A stretch of 50,449 bases of DNA. Source: Streptomyces sp. H27-H5. GTDB taxonomy: Bacteria > Actinomycetota > Actinomycetes > Streptomycetales > Streptomycetaceae. Every line of letters begins with the position of its first letter. Position 1 is the first letter of the stretch. The notes beneath the pieces are model-generated. The model had not been told where the DNA came from. It did not search any database and saw nothing but the letters and a program-made list of their open reading frames with translations. The translations under genes were made by a program, and so were the position numbers. Shown piece by piece: positions 42,922 to 50,404 of this stretch. The stretch lies in assembly GCF_026627505.1 (NCBI RefSeq), contig NZ_JAPNLK010000062.1, forward strand, positions 1 to 50,449, read 5' to 3'.

Positions 42922-44016
42922 GTGCATGTCGTACTCGCCGGTGGGGGGACCGCCGGCCACATCGAGCCGGCGCTCGCCCTCGCGGACGCCCTGCGCAGGC
43001 AGGACCCTTCAGTGGGCATCACCGCCCTCGGCACGGAGCGCGGACTGGAAACCCGCCTGGTGCCGGAACGCGGCTACGAGCTGGGCCTGATCCCAGCCGT
43101 GCCGTTGCCCCGCAAGCCCACCCCTGAGCTGATCACCGTCCCGGGACGGCTGCGCGGCACCATCAAGGCGGCCGAGGAGATCCTCACGCGCACCAAGGCC
43201 GACTGCGTGGTCGGCTTCGGCGGCTACGTGGCGCTGCCCGGCTACCTGGCCGCCAAGCGGCTCGGGGTGCCGATCATCGTCCACGAGGCCAACGCCCGGC
43301 CCGGACTGGCCAACAAGATCGGCTCCCGGTACGCGCACGCCGTCGCCGTGTCCACCCCGGACAGCAAGCTGCGGGGGGCCCGCTACGTGGGCATCCCGCT
43401 GCGGCGGTCCATCTCGACCCTGGACCGGGCCGCCGTGCGCCCCGAGGCGCGCGCCGCGTTCGGTCTCGACCCCAACCTGCCGACGCTGCTGGTCTCCGGC
43501 GGCTCGCAGGGCGCCCGGCGCCTCAACGAGGTCATCCAGCAGGTCGCCCCGACCCTCCAGCGCTCCGGGATCCAGATCCTGCACGCCGTCGGGCCGAAGA
43601 ACGAACTGCCGCGTGTCGACAACATGCCCGGGATGCCGCCTTATGTGCCGGTACCGTACGTGGACCGGATGGATCTCGCGTACGCCGCCGCCGACATGAT
43701 GCTGTGCCGCGCGGGTGCGATGACCGTCGCCGAACTCTCCGCCGTCGGGCTGCCCGCCGCCTACGTACCGTTGCCGATCGGCAACGGCGAACAGCGGCTC
43801 AACGCCCAGCCGGTGGTCAAGGCCGGCGGTGGCCTGCTCGTGGACGACGCGGAGCTGACGCCCGAATGGGTGCTCAGTCAGGTCCTCCCGGTGCTCGCCG
43901 ACCCGCACCGCCTCTACGAGATGTCCCGCGCCGCCGCCGAGTTCGGCCGCCGGGACGCCGACGACCTGCTCGTCGGTCTGGTCTACGAGGCGATCGCCGC
44001 ACGCAGAGCCCGCTGA
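42922..44016 (+). CDS. murG: MurG N-acetylglucosaminyltransferase
   Basis: Adds GlcNAc to lipid I, producing lipid II, on the inner face of the membrane. The 364-residue GT28 enzyme has the N-terminal LAGGGTAGHIEPALALAD (GGGTxGHI), the FGGYVALPGYLAA and VHEANARPGLANK segments, and LVSGGSQGARRLNE plus CRAGAMTVAELSAVGLPAAYVPLP in the UDP-GlcNAc binding half. GTG 42922 follows GGAGAG by about 12 bases, 6 bases after ftsW. Confidence 0.95.
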   Translation: MHVVLAGGGTAGHIEPALALADALRRQDPSVGITALGTERGLETRLVPERGYELGLIPAVPLPRKPTPELITVPGRLRGTIKAAEEILTRTKADCVVGFGGYVALPGYLAAKRLGVPIIVHEANARPGLANKIGSRYAHAVAVSTPDSKLRGARYVGIPLRRSISTLDRAAVRPEARAAFGLDPNLPTLLVSGGSQGARRLNEVIQQVAPTLQRSGIQILHAVGPKNELPRVDNMPGMPPYVPVPYVDRMDLAYAAADMMLCRAGAMTVAELSAVGLPAAYVPLPIGNGEQRLNAQPVVKAGGGLLVDDAELTPEWVLSQVLPVLADPHRLYEMSRAAAEFGRRDADDLLVGLVYEAIAARRAR

Positions 44017-44045
44017 GGCGGGAGCACTGACCAGGAGGCACAGGA

Positions 44046-44888
44046 GTGGCCGGAGCGACGACCGCACAGCGCGGGACACCCGGTTCCGACGGGGACGCCC
44101 GCAAGGGCAGGAACCCCGGCCCTCCCAAGCCGGGCAGGCGTCCCAAGTCGTCGAGGGGATCCGGCCCGCGGGGCCCCGGCGTCAAACGGCGCCGGGTCCT
44201 CGTCCTGGCCTGCCTGGCCGCCGCGGTGCTCCTCGCCGCCGGCGGCACCTGGGTGCTCTACGGATCCTCCTGGCTCCGCGTCGAGAAGGTCTCCTCCGCC
44301 GGCACCGAGGTGCTCACGGCGGGGCAGGTGGTGTCGGCCGCGGCCGTCCCGATCGGCGCGCCGCTGGTGAGCATCGACACCGACGAGATCGAGAGCCGGC
44401 TGCGCGAGCGGCTGCCCCGCATCGATTCGGTCGATGTGACGAGGTCGTGGCCGCGTGGAATCAGCCTGAAAGTGACGGAACGCAAGCCCGTGCTGCTCAT
44501 CAAGAAGGGCACGGACTTCGTCGAAGTGGACTCTTCGGGTGTGCGATTCGACACGGTTGCGAAAGCACCCGGAGGCGTTCCCGTCCTCGAATTGGCAGCG
44601 GAACGGTCACCCAGCGCCCGCCGTTTCGACGAGCAGCGGCTGCTGCGCGAGGCGGTGGGCATCGCGGGCAGCCTGCCCGAGGCCGTCGCGAAGGAGACCC
44701 TGCAGGTCAGGGTGGAGTCGTACGACTCGGTCGTGCTGGCGCTCACCAAGGGCCGAACCGTGGTGTGGGGAAGCGGCGAACTGGGTGAAGCGAAAGGGCG
44801 AGCGCTGACCGCCCTGCTGAAGGCCTCGCCCAAGGCTGACCACTTCGACGTGAGCGTCCCCACCGCCCCGGCGGTGTCCGGGAGTTGA
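44046..44888 (+). CDS. ftsQ: Cell division protein FtsQ (POTRA domain)
   Basis: A 280-residue bitopic membrane protein. The N-terminal about 55 residues are cytoplasmic, basic and disordered, followed by one span (about 58-80, VLVLACLAAAVLLAAGGTWVLYG). The POTRA domain comes next (LRVEKVSSAGTEVLTAGQVV), then the FtsQ/DivIB domain (RIDSVDVTRSWPRGISLKVTERKP). It bridges FtsL-FtsB and other divisome parts. GTG 44046 follows CAGGAGGCACAGGA. The ftsZ promoter region begins after its stop. Confidence 0.92.
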   Translation: MAGATTAQRGTPGSDGDARKGRNPGPPKPGRRPKSSRGSGPRGPGVKRRRVLVLACLAAAVLLAAGGTWVLYGSSWLRVEKVSSAGTEVLTAGQVVSAAAVPIGAPLVSIDTDEIESRLRERLPRIDSVDVTRSWPRGISLKVTERKPVLLIKKGTDFVEVDSSGVRFDTVAKAPGGVPVLELAAERSPSARRFDEQRLLREAVGIAGSLPEAVAKETLQVRVESYDSVVLALTKGRTVVWGSGELGEAKGRALTALLKASPKADHFDVSVPTAPAVSGS

Positions 44889-45166
44889 CGTCGAGTCGAA
44901 CAGCGACGCACCCTGGTTGGCCAGCGATACGGGTGATCACATAGGGTGAAAAGAAAAACGGGAGGTTCGGCGTGTTCGTTGAACACGCGCTACTTGTCGA
45001 CTTAGTGTCCTGTTCGGAGAGTCCAAGGAACAGACACACTCATAACCCTAAACTTCAGGGTTAGGGTTCGGGTCGGCGTGTACGAACCGGCCCAATTTCG
45101 GCATCAGTCGTCGCAACGCAGGCCCGCGAGGCGGCGACACGTAACTCGAGGCGAGAGGCCTTCGAC
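44889..45166 (+). promoter_or_regulatory. ftsZ upstream regulatory region
   Basis: A 278-base non-coding stretch, AT-richer than its surroundings. It contains: an 8-bp palindrome GTGATCAC (44933-44940); an A-rich tract; an inverted repeat GCGTGTTC/GAACACGC (44970-44977 with 44981-44988); a promoter candidate TTGAAC (44979-44984) and TAGTGT (45003-45008), 18 bases apart; GACAC motifs in both orientations (minus strand 45005-45009, plus strand 45033-45037); and the inverted repeat TAACCCT/AGGGTTA (45043-45049 with 45057-45063). In S. coelicolor ftsZ has several promoters, one of them sporulation-induced. GACAC is the core of WhiA/WhiB sites. Confidence 0.75.
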
Positions 45167-46372
45167 GTGGCAGCACCGCAGAACTACCTCGCAGTCATCA
45201 AGGTCATCGGTGTCGGCGGCGGTGGTGTCAATGCCATCAACCGAATGATCGAGGTCGGTCTCAAGGGCGTCGAGTTCATCGCCATCAACACGGACGCCCA
45301 AGCGCTGTTGATGAGCGACGCCGACGTCAAGCTCGACGTCGGCCGTGAACTCACCCGGGGCCTCGGCGCCGGCGCCAACCCGGCCGTCGGCCGGAAGGCG
45401 GCAGAGGACCACCGCGAGGAGATCGAGGAGGTCCTCAAGGGGGCCGACATGGTCTTCGTCACCGCCGGTGAAGGCGGCGGCACCGGCACGGGCGGCGCAC
45501 CTGTCGTCGCCAACATCGCGCGCTCGCTCGGCGCCCTGACGATCGGTGTGGTCACCCGACCGTTCACCTTCGAGGGTCGGCGCCGCGCGAACCAGGCGGA
45601 GGACGGCATCGCCGAGCTCCGCGAAGAGGTCGACACCCTCATCGTCATCCCCAACGACCGCCTGCTGTCCATCTCGGACCGCCAGGTCAGCGTGCTCGAC
45701 GCCTTCAAGTCGGCCGACCAGGTCCTGCTGTCCGGCGTCCAGGGCATCACCGATCTGATCACCACCCCCGGCCTGATCAACCTCGACTTCGCGGACGTCA
45801 AGTCCGTGATGTCCGAGGCCGGCTCCGCCCTCATGGGCATCGGCTCGGCCCGCGGCGACGACCGCGCCGTGGCCGCGGCCGAGATGGCGATCTCCTCGCC
45901 GCTGCTGGAGGCGTCCATCGACGGCGCCCGCGGCGTGCTGCTCTCCATCTCCGGTGGCTCGGACCTCGGTCTCTTCGAGATCAACGAGGCCGCGCAGCTG
46001 GTGAGCGAGGCCGCGCACCCCGAGGCGAACATCATCTTCGGCGCCGTCATCGACGACGCGCTCGGCGACGAGGTACGGGTCACCGTCATCGCCGCCGGGT
46101 TCGACGGAGGACAGCCCCCGGCCCGCCGGGACAACGTCATCGGCGCGGCCTCCACCAAGCGCGAGGAGCCGGCCCCGGCGCCGACCCGCGCCGCCGAGCC
46201 GGTCCGCCCGGCCTTCGGCGGGCTCGGTTCGGTCACCCCGCGTGAGGAGCCCCAGGCTCCGGTCGAGCCCGAGCCGGCGAACGAGTTCCCGCCGCCGGCC
46301 CACGTCCCGACGGCCCGTCCCTACCAGGACAGCCCGGCGGAAGAGCTGGATGTCCCGGACTTCTTGAAGTGA
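45167..46372 (+). CDS. ftsZ: Cell division GTPase FtsZ
   Basis: The 401-residue tubulin-like GTPase polymerises into the Z ring and spore septal ladders. The GTP-binding signature GGGTGTGG is at residues 103-110 and the T7 synergy loop NLDFADVKSV at about 205-214. A Pro/Glu-rich linker ends in a conserved C-terminal peptide (LDVPDFLK) that binds membrane partners such as SepF. GTG 45167 follows GAGGCGAGAGG. The gene overlaps pgeF by 4 bases and has a long regulatory region upstream, while its promoters also lie behind ftsQ. Confidence 0.97.
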   Translation: MAAPQNYLAVIKVIGVGGGGVNAINRMIEVGLKGVEFIAINTDAQALLMSDADVKLDVGRELTRGLGAGANPAVGRKAAEDHREEIEEVLKGADMVFVTAGEGGGTGTGGAPVVANIARSLGALTIGVVTRPFTFEGRRRANQAEDGIAELREEVDTLIVIPNDRLLSISDRQVSVLDAFKSADQVLLSGVQGITDLITTPGLINLDFADVKSVMSEAGSALMGIGSARGDDRAVAAAEMAISSPLLEASIDGARGVLLSISGGSDLGLFEINEAAQLVSEAAHPEANIIFGAVIDDALGDEVRVTVIAAGFDGGQPPARRDNVIGAASTKREEPAPAPTRAAEPVRPAFGGLGSVTPREEPQAPVEPEPANEFPPPAHVPTARPYQDSPAEELDVPDFLK

Positions 46373-47103
46373 TCCTGGGACAGCACGACGAGAACGGCGC
46401 GCACTTCGCCTTCACCGACAGGTGGGGCGGGGTGAGCGCCGTTCCGTACGAGGAGCTCAATCTCGGCGGCGCGGTCGGAGACGACCCGGCCGCCGTTCGC
46501 GCGAACCGGGCGACCGCGGCCGGGTCCCTCGGCCTCGCTCCCGAGCTGGTGATCTGGATGAACCAGGTGCACGGCCGGGACGTCGCGGTGGTGGACGGCC
46601 CGTGGGACGCCGAGCGGGAGCCGATCCCCTCGGTGGACGCGGTGGTGACCGCCCGTCGCGGACTGGCCCTGGCGGTGCTCACGGCCGACTGCGTGCCGGT
46701 CCTGCTGGCCGACCCGGTCGCGGGGATCGCGGGAGCGGCCCACGCGGGGCGGCCCGGACTGGTCGCCGGGGTGGTGCCCGCCACCGTCGAGGCGATGGTC
46801 GCCCTCGGGGCGGACCCCGGACGCATGGTCGCCCGTACGGGACCGGCGGTCTGCGGACGGTGCTACGAAGTGCCCGCCGAGATGCGGGACGCGGTCGCGG
46901 AAGTGGTGCCGGCGGCGCGGGCCGAGACGAGCTGGGGGACACCGGCCGTGGACGTGGTCGCCGGCGTGCACGCGCAGTTGGCGCGGGCGGGGGTGGCGAA
47001 CGCCGACCGCTCCCCGGTCTGCACACTGGAGTCACGGGACCACTTCTCGTACCGCCGTGACCGGGTGACCGGGCGGCTTGCCGGATATGTCTGGTTGGAC
47101 TGA
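46369..47103 (+). CDS. pgeF: YlmD/PgeF-type purine nucleoside phosphorylase or peptidoglycan editing factor
   Basis: A 244-residue protein of the multicopper-polyphenol-oxidase-like DUF152 family (YlmD/YfiH). The metal-binding residues are at the expected places: His68 in NQVHGRD, Cys108 in TADCVP, His125 in AAHAGR. Members have been described as purine nucleoside hydrolase/phosphorylase enzymes and as PgeF, which removes miscoupled UDP-MurNAc-L-Ser. Its position directly after ftsZ, with a 4-base overlap, fits a cell wall quality role. It lies 3 bases ahead of the YggS gene. Confidence 0.88.
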   Translation: MILGQHDENGAHFAFTDRWGGVSAVPYEELNLGGAVGDDPAAVRANRATAAGSLGLAPELVIWMNQVHGRDVAVVDGPWDAEREPIPSVDAVVTARRGLALAVLTADCVPVLLADPVAGIAGAAHAGRPGLVAGVVPATVEAMVALGADPGRMVARTGPAVCGRCYEVPAEMRDAVAEVVPAARAETSWGTPAVDVVAGVHAQLARAGVANADRSPVCTLESRDHFSYRRDRVTGRLAGYVWLD

Positions 47104-47106
47104 GGG

Positions 47107-47826
47107 ATGACGGAACGTAAGGCCGAGCTCGCGGCGAACCTCGCGCGGGTCGAGGAGCGCATCGCGTCGGCGTGCGCGGCGGCGGGGCGCGGGCGGGAAG
47201 AGGTGACCCTCATCGTGGTCACCAAGACCTACCCGGCGAGTGACGTACGACTGCTGGCGGACCTGGGTGTCCGTCATGTTGCGGAAAATCGCGACCAGGA
47301 CGCCGCCCCCAAGGCCGCGGCCTGCGCGGACCTGGCGCTCGACTGGCACTTCGTGGGCCAGTTGCAGACGAACAAAGTCCGTTCCGTGGCGGGATACGCG
47401 CGGGTGGTGCAGTCGGTCGACCGGCCGAAACTGGTCACCGCGCTCTCGGCGGCCGCCACGGCCGCCGGACGGGAACTCGGCTGCCTCGTGCAGATCGCCC
47501 TCGACGCCGAGTCGGGGGAGCGGGGGGCCCGGGGCGGGGCGGCGCCGGACCTCCTCCCGGAGTTGGCGGACCTCGTGGCCGCCGCGCCGGGACTGCGGAT
47601 CGACGGTCTCATGACCGTGGCCCCGCTGGCGGGGTCGTACGCGGGCCGCGAACAGGCGGCCTTCGAGCGGCTGATGGAATTGTCATCCGGCCTGCGCGCC
47701 GACCATCCTGCTGCCACGATGGTCTCGGCGGGAATGAGCGCCGACCTGGAACAGGCGGTGCTGGCGGGTGCGACACATGTACGCGTCGGCACTGCGGTAC
47801 TCGGCGCGAGACCCCGGCTCGGGTAA
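47107..47826 (+). CDS. YggS/YlmE-family PLP-binding protein
   Basis: A 239-residue PLP homeostasis protein of the YggS family. The Lys holding PLP is Lys40 in VVTKTYPASDV, and AENR, WHFVGQLQTNKV, and GMSADLEQAVLAGATHVRVGT complete the family set. YlmE in this position is part of the conserved ftsZ-ylmD-ylmE-sepF-yggT-divIVA order of Gram-positive bacteria. The ATG lies 3 bases after the pgeF stop, so they are cotranscribed. Confidence 0.93.
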   Translation: MTERKAELAANLARVEERIASACAAAGRGREEVTLIVVTKTYPASDVRLLADLGVRHVAENRDQDAAPKAAACADLALDWHFVGQLQTNKVRSVAGYARVVQSVDRPKLVTALSAAATAAGRELGCLVQIALDAESGERGARGGAAPDLLPELADLVAAAPGLRIDGLMTVAPLAGSYAGREQAAFERLMELSSGLRADHPAATMVSAGMSADLEQAVLAGATHVRVGTAVLGARPRLG

Positions 47827-47992
47827 CGTCGCGAAGAAAGTCGGACCACAGCAGAAAATATGGTCATTTCCGCTGATGAGCGGACAGACCACGTGGATCG
47901 CGGGCAGTTGGTGACTTTGGTGACACAGCGACTTTGGTGGCACGGCGACACCTGCGACAGGGCGATCCACCACAGAGCGGAGGACTCGGAGA
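47827..47992 (+). promoter_or_regulatory. sepF upstream region with direct repeats and GACAC motifs
   Basis: A 166-base gap. GACTTTGGTG occurs twice (47913-47922 and 47930-47939, 17 bases apart) in the stretch TTGGTGACTTTGGTGACACAGCGACTTTGGTGGCAC, described by its parts. GACAC occurs at 47922-47926 and 47947-47951. The region is AT-richer at its left end (AGAAAATATGG, 47851-47863). It may carry a promoter for sepF-yggT-divIVA separate from ftsZ. Confidence 0.55.
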
Positions 47993-48601
47993 ATGGCCGG
48001 CGCGATGCGCAAGATGGCGGTCTACCTCGGCCTCGTGGAGGACGACCGGTACGACAACCCGGGGTACGACCCCGATGACGAGTTCGAACCCGAGCCGGAG
48101 CCGGAGCGGGATCGCCGGCGTCAGCAGCCCGCGCACCAACCGCCCGTAACGGACGAACCGGTACGAGCAGTACAGCCCCCGGCACAGCGGGAACCCATCC
48201 CGATGCCGGTGGAAAACGGACGTCCGGCGCGAATCGCCCCCGTGGCGTCCATCACACCTGACCGCGCCAACCTGGAGAAGAACGCACCCGTGATCATGCC
48301 CAAGGTCGTCTCCGAGCGGGAGCCGTACCGCATCACGACGCTGCACCCCCGGACCTACAACGAGGCCCGTACCATCGGGGAACACTTCCGTGAGGGCACT
48401 CCGGTGATCATGAACCTCACGGAGATGGACGACACCGACGCGAAGCGTCTGGTCGACTTCGCCGCCGGCCTCGTCTTCGGTCTGCACGGCAGCATTGAAC
48501 GCGTGACGCAGAAGGTGTTCCTGCTGTCTCCTGCTAACGTCGATGTCACGGCGGAGGACAAGGCCCGCATCGCGGAGGGCGGGTTCTTCAACCAAAGCTA
48601 G
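47993..48601 (+). CDS. sepF: Cell division protein SepF
   Basis: A 202-residue membrane anchor of the Z ring. The N-terminal MAGAMRKMAVYLGLVED is the amphipathic membrane-binding helix, followed by a variable acidic/proline linker (about 18-90), and the SepF/DUF552 core (about 110-195: ITTLHPRTYNEARTIGEHFR, PVIMNLTEMDDTDAKRLVDF, LVFGLHGSIERV). ATG 47993 has GGAGG 8 bases before it; a later in-frame ATG at 48005 would cut into the helix. It lies in its usual place after YggS. Confidence 0.95.
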   Translation: MAGAMRKMAVYLGLVEDDRYDNPGYDPDDEFEPEPEPERDRRRQQPAHQPPVTDEPVRAVQPPAQREPIPMPVENGRPARIAPVASITPDRANLEKNAPVIMPKVVSEREPYRITTLHPRTYNEARTIGEHFREGTPVIMNLTEMDDTDAKRLVDFAAGLVFGLHGSIERVTQKVFLLSPANVDVTAEDKARIAEGGFFNQS

Positions 48602-48661
48602 ACCGATCCGTCAGACACGGGGCCGGGGACACAGTGGGAGCAGGGGAGAGGGAAGCGCGGG

Positions 48662-48958
48662 ATGGGCGTCGCACTGCAAGTGGTCTACATCGCTCTGATG
48701 TGCTTCCTCATCGTGCTGATCTTCCGACTGGTCATGGACTACGTGTTCCAGTTCGCACGTTCATGGACACCCGGCAAGGCGATGGTGGTCGTTCTGGAGG
48801 CCACCTACACTGTCACCGATCCACCGCTCAAGCTTCTTCGGCGTTTCATTCCGCCGTTGCGTCTCGGGGGCGTGGCACTCGACCTGTCCTTCTTCGTTCT
48901 GATGATCATCGTTTACATCCTCATCAGTTTCGTGAGCACCGCTGCGAGAAGCGTGTGA
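48662..48958 (+). CDS. YggT-family membrane protein
   Basis: A 98-residue protein with two membrane spans (about 1-30, MGVALQVVYIALMCFLIVLIFRL; and about 73-92, LSFFVLMIIVYILISFVST) and the family segment ARSWTPGK and TDPPLKLLRRFIPPLRLGG between them. The function is not known, but its place between sepF and divIVA is conserved across actinobacteria and firmicutes (YlmG). ATG 48662 follows GGGAGAGGGGAA. Confidence 0.9.
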   Translation: MGVALQVVYIALMCFLIVLIFRLVMDYVFQFARSWTPGKAMVVVLEATYTVTDPPLKLLRRFIPPLRLGGVALDLSFFVLMIIVYILISFVSTAARSV

Positions 48959-49040
48959 ACGATGTGCTTCCCCGCGAATCCGGGGACAGTCCCGATACGG
49001 TCTTGCCGACTGCCGACGACTACGTAGAGGTGAAGAAGAC

Positions 49041-50255
49041 ATGCCGCTGACTCCCGAGGACGTGCGGAACAAGCAGTTCACGACCGTCCGCCTGCGAGAA
49101 GGCTATGACGAGGACGAGGTCGACGCCTTCCTCGACGAGGTCGAGTCCGAACTGACGCGCCTGCTGCGCGAGAACGAGGACCTGCGCGCCAAGCTGGCCG
49201 CCGCCACACGCGCCGCCGCGCAGAACCAGCAGCAGCAGGGCATGCGCAAGCCCGAACCCCAGGACCAGCGTGGCCCCGGCGCACCCGTGCCCGCGGCCAT
49301 ATCCGGCCCGCCGCAGCAGCAGCAGCCGCAGATGGGCCCGCCCCAGCTGCCCGGCGGTCAGCCGCAGCTGCCCCCCGGCCCCGGTGGACAGGGCCAGCAG
49401 GGTCCCGGCCCGATGGGCGGCCCCATGCAGCAGCACAACATGGGTGGCCAGCAGCAGATGGGCCAGCCGCAGCAGATGCAGCAGCCCCAGCAGATGCAGC
49501 AGATGCAGCAGCAGTCCATGGGTGGCCAGAACCCGCTCGGCCAGCCGATGGGCCAGCAGATGCAGCCGATGGGGCAGCAGATGCAGCCCATGGGCCAGCA
49601 GATGCACCAGCAGCACCAGCAGCTCCCGCAGCAGGGCCCCGGTGGCGACAGCGCCGCCCGCGTCCTGTCGCTCGCGCAGCAGACCGCCGACCAGGCGATC
49701 GCGGAGGCCCGTTCCGAGGCCAACAAGATCGTCGGCGAGGCCCGTTCGCGCGCCGAGGGCCTGGAGCGGGACGCCCGAGCCAAGGCCGACGCCCTGGAAC
49801 GGGACGCGCAGGAGAAGCACCGCGTCGCGATGGGCTCCCTGGAGTCCGCCCGCGCCACGCTGGAGCGCAAGGTCGAGGACCTGCGAGGCTTCGAGCGTGA
49901 GTACCGCACGCGTCTGAAGTCCTACCTGGAGTCCCAGCTGCGCCAGCTGGAGACCCAGGCCGACGACTCGCTGGCCCCGCCCCGCAACCCGGCCGGACCC
50001 GCGCTGCCGCCGTCGCCGTCGCCCTCCATGGCTCCGGCCGGTGCGATGGGGCACTCGATGGGTGGCCCGTCCCCCATGGGTGGTCCCTCCCCGATGGGTG
50101 GCCAGTCCCCGATGAGCGGTCCGTCCTATGGTGGCCAGCAGCAGATGTCCCCGGCGATGACCCAGCCGATGGCTCCGGTGCGGCCGGCTGCTCCGCAGCC
50201 GATGCAGGCGCCGTCGCCGATGCGTGGCTTCCTGATCGACGAGGACGACAACTAG
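49041..50255 (+). CDS. divIVA: Polar growth protein DivIVA
   Basis: The 404-residue tip protein marks hyphal poles and branch sites. The conserved N-terminal DivIVA domain (MPLTPEDVRNKQFTTVRLRE, GYDEDEVDAFLDEVESEL) ends about residue 55. A low-complexity Gln/Met/Pro/Gly linker (about 58-205) then leads to a long coiled coil (about 215-310) that ends before a Pro/Met/Gly-rich tail. Streptomyces DivIVA has this insert and tail. ATG 49041 is 12 bases after GAGGTGAAGAAG. It is the last gene of the window. Confidence 0.96.
   Translation: MPLTPEDVRNKQFTTVRLREGYDEDEVDAFLDEVESELTRLLRENEDLRAKLAAATRAAAQNQQQQGMRKPEPQDQRGPGAPVPAAISGPPQQQQPQMGPPQLPGGQPQLPPGPGGQGQQGPGPMGGPMQQHNMGGQQQMGQPQQMQQPQQMQQMQQQSMGGQNPLGQPMGQQMQPMGQQMQPMGQQMHQQHQQLPQQGPGGDSAARVLSLAQQTADQAIAEARSEANKIVGEARSRAEGLERDARAKADALERDAQEKHRVAMGSLESARATLERKVEDLRGFEREYRTRLKSYLESQLRQLETQADDSLAPPRNPAGPALPPSPSPSMAPAGAMGHSMGGPSPMGGPSPMGGQSPMSGPSYGGQQQMSPAMTQPMAPVRPAAPQPMQAPSPMRGFLIDEDDN
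49548..49610 (+). repeat. Three 21-bp repeats in the DivIVA linker
   Basis: Three consecutive 21-bp units coding MGQQMQP, MGQQMQP and MGQQMHQ (49548-49568, 49569-49589, 49590-49610). They lie in a longer MGQ-rich stretch and may vary in number between strains. Confidence 0.85.
50058..50129 (+). repeat. 18-bp repeats in the DivIVA C-terminal tail
   Basis: Four consecutive 18-bp units, three near-identical (ATGGGTGGCCCGTCCCCC type) and one diverged, code MGGPSP, MGGPSP, MGGQSP and MSGPSY. Confidence 0.8.
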
Positions 50256-50285
50256 GCGCCGCCGCCGCGTCTGTCGGCAGTCTTT

Positions 50286-50329
50286 CGGGCCGGGCCCGGT
50301 TCCCCTCAGGGGGTACCGGGCCCGGCCCG
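50286..50329 (+). terminator. Terminator after divIVA
   Basis: The arms 50286-50305 and 50310-50329 pair with one mismatch over 20 positions, closed by a 4-base loop (TCAG). TTTCC follows the stem, 31 bases after the divIVA stop. This probably ends the dcw transcripts. Confidence 0.85.
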
Positions 50330-50379
50330 TTTCCGTACCCGGTCCCGGGCCGCCGTTCCCGGGGCTCCGCCCCGGACCC

Positions 50380-50404
50380 CGCGCCTCAAACGCCGGCGGG
50401 GCTG
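50380..50404. repeat. Streptomyces-type intergenic repeat, copy 2
   Basis: CGCGCCTCAAACGCCGGCGGGGCTG, matching the copy at 11092-11116 at 23 of 25 positions. Flanking GGGGCTCCGCCCC (50360-50372) is another small hairpin often found with it. The downstream sequence to the window end is G-rich with no recognisable gene. Confidence 0.6.

Noticed and set aside
44933..44940. GTGATCAC as a BldD site before ftsZ
   Set aside because: An 8-bp palindrome is too short to claim. It resembles the BldD pattern only loosely; listed only as a motif of the promoter region.
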